Assembly (NCBI GenBank): GCA_900767695.1
Contig: CAAGAC010000094.1
Span: 1-35,578, forward strand
Source: an uncultured Succinivibrio sp.
GTDB taxonomy: Bacteria > Pseudomonadota > Gammaproteobacteria > Enterobacterales > Succinivibrionaceae
Length of the DNA stretch: 35,578 nucleotides
Reading direction: 5' to 3'
Within the stretch, counting starts at the first letter, position 1, and every line of letters starts with the position of its first letter. The position numbers and the translations under genes were made by a program. Shown one piece after another: positions 32,845-35,578 of the stretch. The notes under the pieces are model-generated. The model had not been told where the DNA came from. It was given only the letters and a program-made list of their open reading frames with translations, and did not search any database.

Positions 32845-34167
32845 ATGCCGCAGTGCATAGTGATAGCAGATGAGATCACGGGCGGGTCGTCCGTGGGCGC
32901 CATGCTCCAGAAGAACCGCTGCTCGGTGTGCTCGCTGATGAGCGCGCCGGGACTCAAGGACGAGGCATGCCGCAAGTTCGACTGCCTCGTCTACTCGACA
33001 AACAGCCGCCGCCTCACGCCCGAGCAGAGCTACCAGATGGTCTTCTACGCGGCGAGGCTCCTCAAGTCAGACGAGGTCAAGGTCTACGCCAAGCGCATCG
33101 ATCCGGCGATGCGCGGCAACACCTGCGCCGAGACCCAGGCCATGCTCGACGCGCTCGGCGATCCCGACCGCGTCGCCATCGTCGTCCCTGCCTTCCCCGC
33201 GCTCAAGCGCACCAACGTCGGCGGGTACATGATGATCGACGGAAGGCCCCTTCAGAAGTCGCTGGCAAGCCTCGACGATCTGGAGCCAGCGCGCAGCGGG
33301 CGCGTGGCCGATCTCTTCATCGAGAAGTTCCGCTACAAGTCCGAGGCGCTGCACCTCAAGGAGTACATCAAGGGTACCGAGTACCTCGCATCGCGCATCA
33401 GCGATCTTGCGAGGCAGGGCGCCCGCGCGCTCGTGATGGACTGCACCTCCCAGGAGGAGATCAACATGATCGCCGACGCGGTCATCGCCTCTGGGATCAA
33501 GTTCCTCGCGGTGGACCCGGGTCCCTTCACCGCCACCCTTGCCCGCAAAGTCATGCGCGTGTCGCGCGAGCGCGTCTCCCGCAAGACCAAGATCTTCGGG
33601 CTGGTGGGCATCTCCACCCCGCTTGCCGCGGCCCAGGTCGAGGTGCTCAAGCTCGAGGAGAGCGTGCTCATCATCACTGTGCGCAAGGCCGAGCTGCTCT
33701 CGGACGATCAGCAGCGGCGCGCCGCCGAGATCAACCGCGTGGTGGACGAGATAGTCGCCAAGTTCGACGACTATTCCACAGCCTTCGCCGTCTCCGACAG
33801 CATGAACATCACCTCCCAGGATCAGGCCGACTTCGGCGATCCGATCCCGGGCGGCGCCCATTCCGAGGCCGAGGAGCTTGAGACGGTGTCGGCGGCCTAC
33901 GGGCAGATCGCCGCCAAGGTGCTCGAGCGCCGTCCGGAGATCGGCGCCGTCTACAGCGCGGGCGCCGAGTTCACCGTGGCCGTCTGCCGCGAGCTCAAGT
34001 CCGAGGGCCTGAAGATCCTGGGCCAGGTCATGCCGCTCACCGCCTACGGCGAGCTCCTGGGAGGCACGCGCAACAACCTGAAGTTCGTGACCTCCGCCTC
34101 GTCCGCCACCGACGCTAGCACCATCACCGACAGCGTGCAGTACCTCAAGCGCAAGCTTGAGACCTGA
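32845..34167 (+). CDS. Four-carbon acid sugar kinase family protein (DUF1537)
   Basis: 440 residues. The N-terminal domain begins IVIADEITGGSSVGAML, the family's ADDLTGANDTG-type opening, and includes YAKRIDPAMRGNT, where KxxDSxxRGN is usual, and VVPAFPALKRTNVGG. The C-terminal nucleotide domain has SAGAEFTVAVCREL and AYGELLGGTRNNLKFVTSAS. Characterised relatives phosphorylate tetronates or other short acid sugars; ATP is the donor. The specific substrate cannot be read, and no tetronate dehydrogenase, isomerase or aldolase lies nearby. GGAG is nine bases before the ATG. Position directly behind ptsI is unexpected for this family. The Asp and Ser substitutions in the opening motif (DEITGGSS) leave some doubt about activity. 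Confidence 0.82.
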   Translation: MPQCIVIADEITGGSSVGAMLQKNRCSVCSLMSAPGLKDEACRKFDCLVYSTNSRRLTPEQSYQMVFYAARLLKSDEVKVYAKRIDPAMRGNTCAETQAMLDALGDPDRVAIVVPAFPALKRTNVGGYMMIDGRPLQKSLASLDDLEPARSGRVADLFIEKFRYKSEALHLKEYIKGTEYLASRISDLARQGARALVMDCTSQEEINMIADAVIASGIKFLAVDPGPFTATLARKVMRVSRERVSRKTKIFGLVGISTPLAAAQVEVLKLEESVLIITVRKAELLSDDQQRRAAEINRVVDEIVAKFDDYSTAFAVSDSMNITSQDQADFGDPIPGGAHSEAEELETVSAAYGQIAAKVLERRPEIGAVYSAGAEFTVAVCRELKSEGLKILGQVMPLTAYGELLGGTRNNLKFVTSASSATDASTITDSVQYLKRKLET

Positions 34168-34184
34168 TGGTAAGGCTCTTCCCC

Positions 34185-34213
34185 GCAGGGCGCCTGGCAT
34201 CCCGGCGCCCTGC
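34185..34213 (+). terminator. Hairpin after the ptsI-kinase pair
   Basis: A 10-bp stem (34185-34194 with 34204-34213) and 9-base loop, 18 bases after the kinase stop, followed by CAGGAAAATT; no T-tract. Confidence 0.6.
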
Positions 34214-34233
34214 CAGGAAAATTCGATCAGCCC

Positions 34234-34262
34234 TTGCCATCGCAGACGCGTTTCTATATAAT
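34234..34262 (+). promoter_or_regulatory. Promoter of the tRNA-Gly/tRNA-Ala pair
   Basis: TTGCCA (34234-34239) and TATAAT (34257-34262) with a 17-base spacer, 40 bases before the first tRNA. A strong sigma-70 match. Confidence 0.75.
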
Positions 34263-34301
34263 CCTTCCCCGTGACTTGACAGCCGCTTTACATGCGGGAG
34301 C

Positions 34302-34375
34302 GCGAGCGTAGTTCAATGGTAGAACTGCAGCTTCCCAAGCTACTGACGCGGGTTCGATTCCCGTCGCTCGCTCCA
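34302..34375 (+). tRNA. tRNA-Gly (anticodon CCC)
   Basis: 74 bases with encoded CCA. GCGAGCG pairs fully with CGCTCGC. The D arm is GTTC-AATGGTA-GAAC, the anticodon loop TTCCCAA gives CCC, and the T arm is GCGGG-TTCGATT-CCCGT. The anticodon stem has one C-A mismatch. It reads GGG codons. Confidence 0.93.
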
Positions 34376-34411
34376 CTGGAAGATGGCAAGGTCTGGTCGC
34401 AGTCCTTATGT

Positions 34412-34487
34412 GGGGGAATAGCTCAGCTGGTAGAGCGTATGCTTCGCATGCATAAGGTGGCCGGTTCGACTCCGGTTTCCTCCACCA
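34412..34487 (+). tRNA. tRNA-Ala (anticodon CGC)
   Basis: 76 bases with encoded CCA. GGGGGAA pairs with TTCCTCC, with G-U at the third position (the alanine identity pair). The anticodon stem TATGC/GCATA holds loop TTCGCAT, giving CGC for GCG codons. Spaced 36 bases after tRNA-Gly and probably co-transcribed. Confidence 0.92.
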
Positions 34488-35437
34488 ATCCTTTTTAGAA
34501 CAAAGAGAACGTTTCGACGGTGCAAGCCGCTCGATTCTCCTTAGCCCTTATTGCCTCAGTGCGCGCCCAGCTCCGCGCCAGAACACGCCTCCCCTGCCAT
34601 CTGCAGATGGCAAAACTTGCCTGATCATGGTTGGCGTTTCATGCCGTCATCAGTCAAGAGCCATTGTGCTGAAAAGATGAGTGGTTTAAGAGCGTCATCG
34701 GAATGAAGAGCCTATTCCTGGACAAATTCTGGACTGCGATGATCTCAAATACGACGACAGCGTCTGGTTCCGCGCGTTAGGCGACAACCTGCGCAAGGCG
34801 ATGGACAGCATCGGCGGCGGCAAAAGCCGCAATTAGGCAGTCAACTCCGAGCCATTGCCATCACAGATCTCGCCTTCTTCCCTGAAGGTGGCGTCTGACC
34901 TGGGTTGCCTTATGAATGGGAGCGTAAACAAGGATCCCGCGACTGCAGATCCTATTTCGCTGGCTGGAGGCCGCCTGCCTGTCACTTGAATTGCTTGATC
35001 TTCAGAAGACGGCCTGTCATCGCATCCCTGATGTACTCGCTTTCCTACGGCGCTGTGCTGTCCAGGAAGGTTGTCCATCCAAACCTTTCATTGAAGCGGC
35101 GCATCAGGTGCTCGCCCCAAGTGTTGGGATCATAGATGACAGGCAGGTGGTCAGGAGTCAGCCCCTGCTTTTTGAGAAGGTCTTCATAGTCAGTCATGGC
35201 TTGGAAATACCTTAGGGCTCTGGGCTTTGCAAGCGCCAGTCACGCCCCTCCCGCAATGGATTCTGCCGGGAAAGGCGGCACGGCACAGGTCATAAGGCGG
35301 CGCCTTCTGGCCAGTACGGCACTGCCGCAACGGCGAGTCGCTCCCTCCTTGCCTAAAGTAAAAGCATCGGAGATTGCAGTTTTTATCCTTTTAAAACAAG
35401 ATGTAGACAGATTTCTTAAAATTTTAGCAATTTTTTG
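34488..35437. other. Decayed intergenic region between tRNA genes
   Basis: Nearly 1 kb without an intact gene. On the plus strand 34690-34836 is open without a start codon and ends in a coding-looking tail (DLKYDDSVWFRALGDNLRKA); the preceding DEWFKSVIG at about 34672 is in another frame, as after a frameshift. On the minus strand lies the small broken ORF listed separately. The last 100 bases are AT-rich and lead into the tRNA promoter. This looks like the remains of accessory genes inserted between tRNA genes. Confidence 0.45.
34982..35197 (-). pseudogene. Small hypothetical ORF with an in-frame TAG
   Basis: From the ATG at 35197 the frame reads MTDYEDLLKKQGLTPDHLP and continues 50 codons of ordinary composition (VIYDPNTWGEHLMRRF, FGWTTFLDS) to TAG at 35045-35047. 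It then goes on for 20 more coding-like codons (ESEYIRDAMTGRLLKIKQFK) to a TGA at 34982. A one-base change from CAG or GAG would join the two. Either the gene is broken or the true product is 50 residues. I recognise no family; the ribosome site is weak (AAGG twelve bases upstream). Confidence 0.4.
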
Positions 35438-35465
35438 TTGACGGGCAAGTAAAAGTCCTTATAAT
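35438..35465 (+). promoter_or_regulatory. Strong promoter before the final tRNA gene
   Basis: TTGACG (35438-35443) and TATAAT (35460-35465) with a 16-base spacer in an AT-rich setting. The leader to the tRNA would be about 60 bases. Confidence 0.8.
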
Positions 35466-35530
35466 GAACACCGTTTTCAGTGCCAAGCACGCCAACATAA
35501 ACTTGGAAAACAAAACTGAAAGCGCCTTTT

Positions 35531-35578
<48 letters not shown>

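Noticed and set aside
33067..34200. Minus-strand open frame of 377 codons antisense to the DUF1537 kinase
   Set aside because: Same GC-rich antisense effect; the plus strand carries the recognisable protein.

Overview
The window reads as the chromosome of a GC-rich gammaproteobacterium. Three things point there: the tmRNA encodes a tag one residue away from the E. coli ANDENYALAA tag, rcsF and trmO are adjacent as in enterobacteria, and a Slt70-type transglycosylase and EttA are present. Three sodium-coupled NSS carriers, a flagellin, a chemoreceptor and PTS enzyme I would suit a motile, fermentative gut-type organism (Succinivibrionaceae-like is my guess; the sequence does not prove it).

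Left part (1-11.4 kb): the 3' end of a TIM-barrel sugar isomerase/epimerase faces a Gfo/Idh/MocA dehydrogenase. Then, all on the minus strand, come slt, three tandem NSS transporters (the last one broken by a single in-frame TAG), pnp and rpsO in the classical rpsO-pnp order with a terminator between them.

Middle (11.5-19.3 kb): a plus-strand rfbC-rfbB pair (two of the four dTDP-rhamnose enzymes), then minus-strand flagellin and a methyl-accepting chemotaxis protein. Next is a gene-poor stretch holding an unusual pair: a DCD-fold protein lacking the catalytic residues of dCTP deaminase, translationally coupled to a small two-helix membrane protein that carries an in-frame TAA. smpB and ssrA (trans-translation) follow, each with a readable promoter and terminator.

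Right-middle (19.4-26.4 kb): ettA (ribosome-associated ABC-F ATPase), a GNAT acetyltransferase, and three paralogous periplasmic amino-acid-binding proteins with no permease or ATPase beside them. A visibly AT-richer higB-higA toxin-antitoxin module sits between the first and second of these.

Right part (26.4-35.6 kb): a compact minus-strand operon gltX-rcsF-trmO-(HAD/Nudix fusion)-PHP phosphatase; a plus-strand ptsI plus DUF1537 acid-sugar kinase pair; tRNA-Gly(CCC) and tRNA-Ala(CGC); about 1 kb of decayed sequence with one small broken ORF; and a strong promoter driving a tRNA-Ala(GGC) cut by the window end.

The points most worth following are the inactive-looking DCD protein with its membrane partner, the higBA module with a zinc-site-deficient IrrE-like domain, the HAD-Nudix fusion, the 10-bp-periodic palindromic array between ssrA and ettA, and the recurrence of single in-frame stops in otherwise readable genes.
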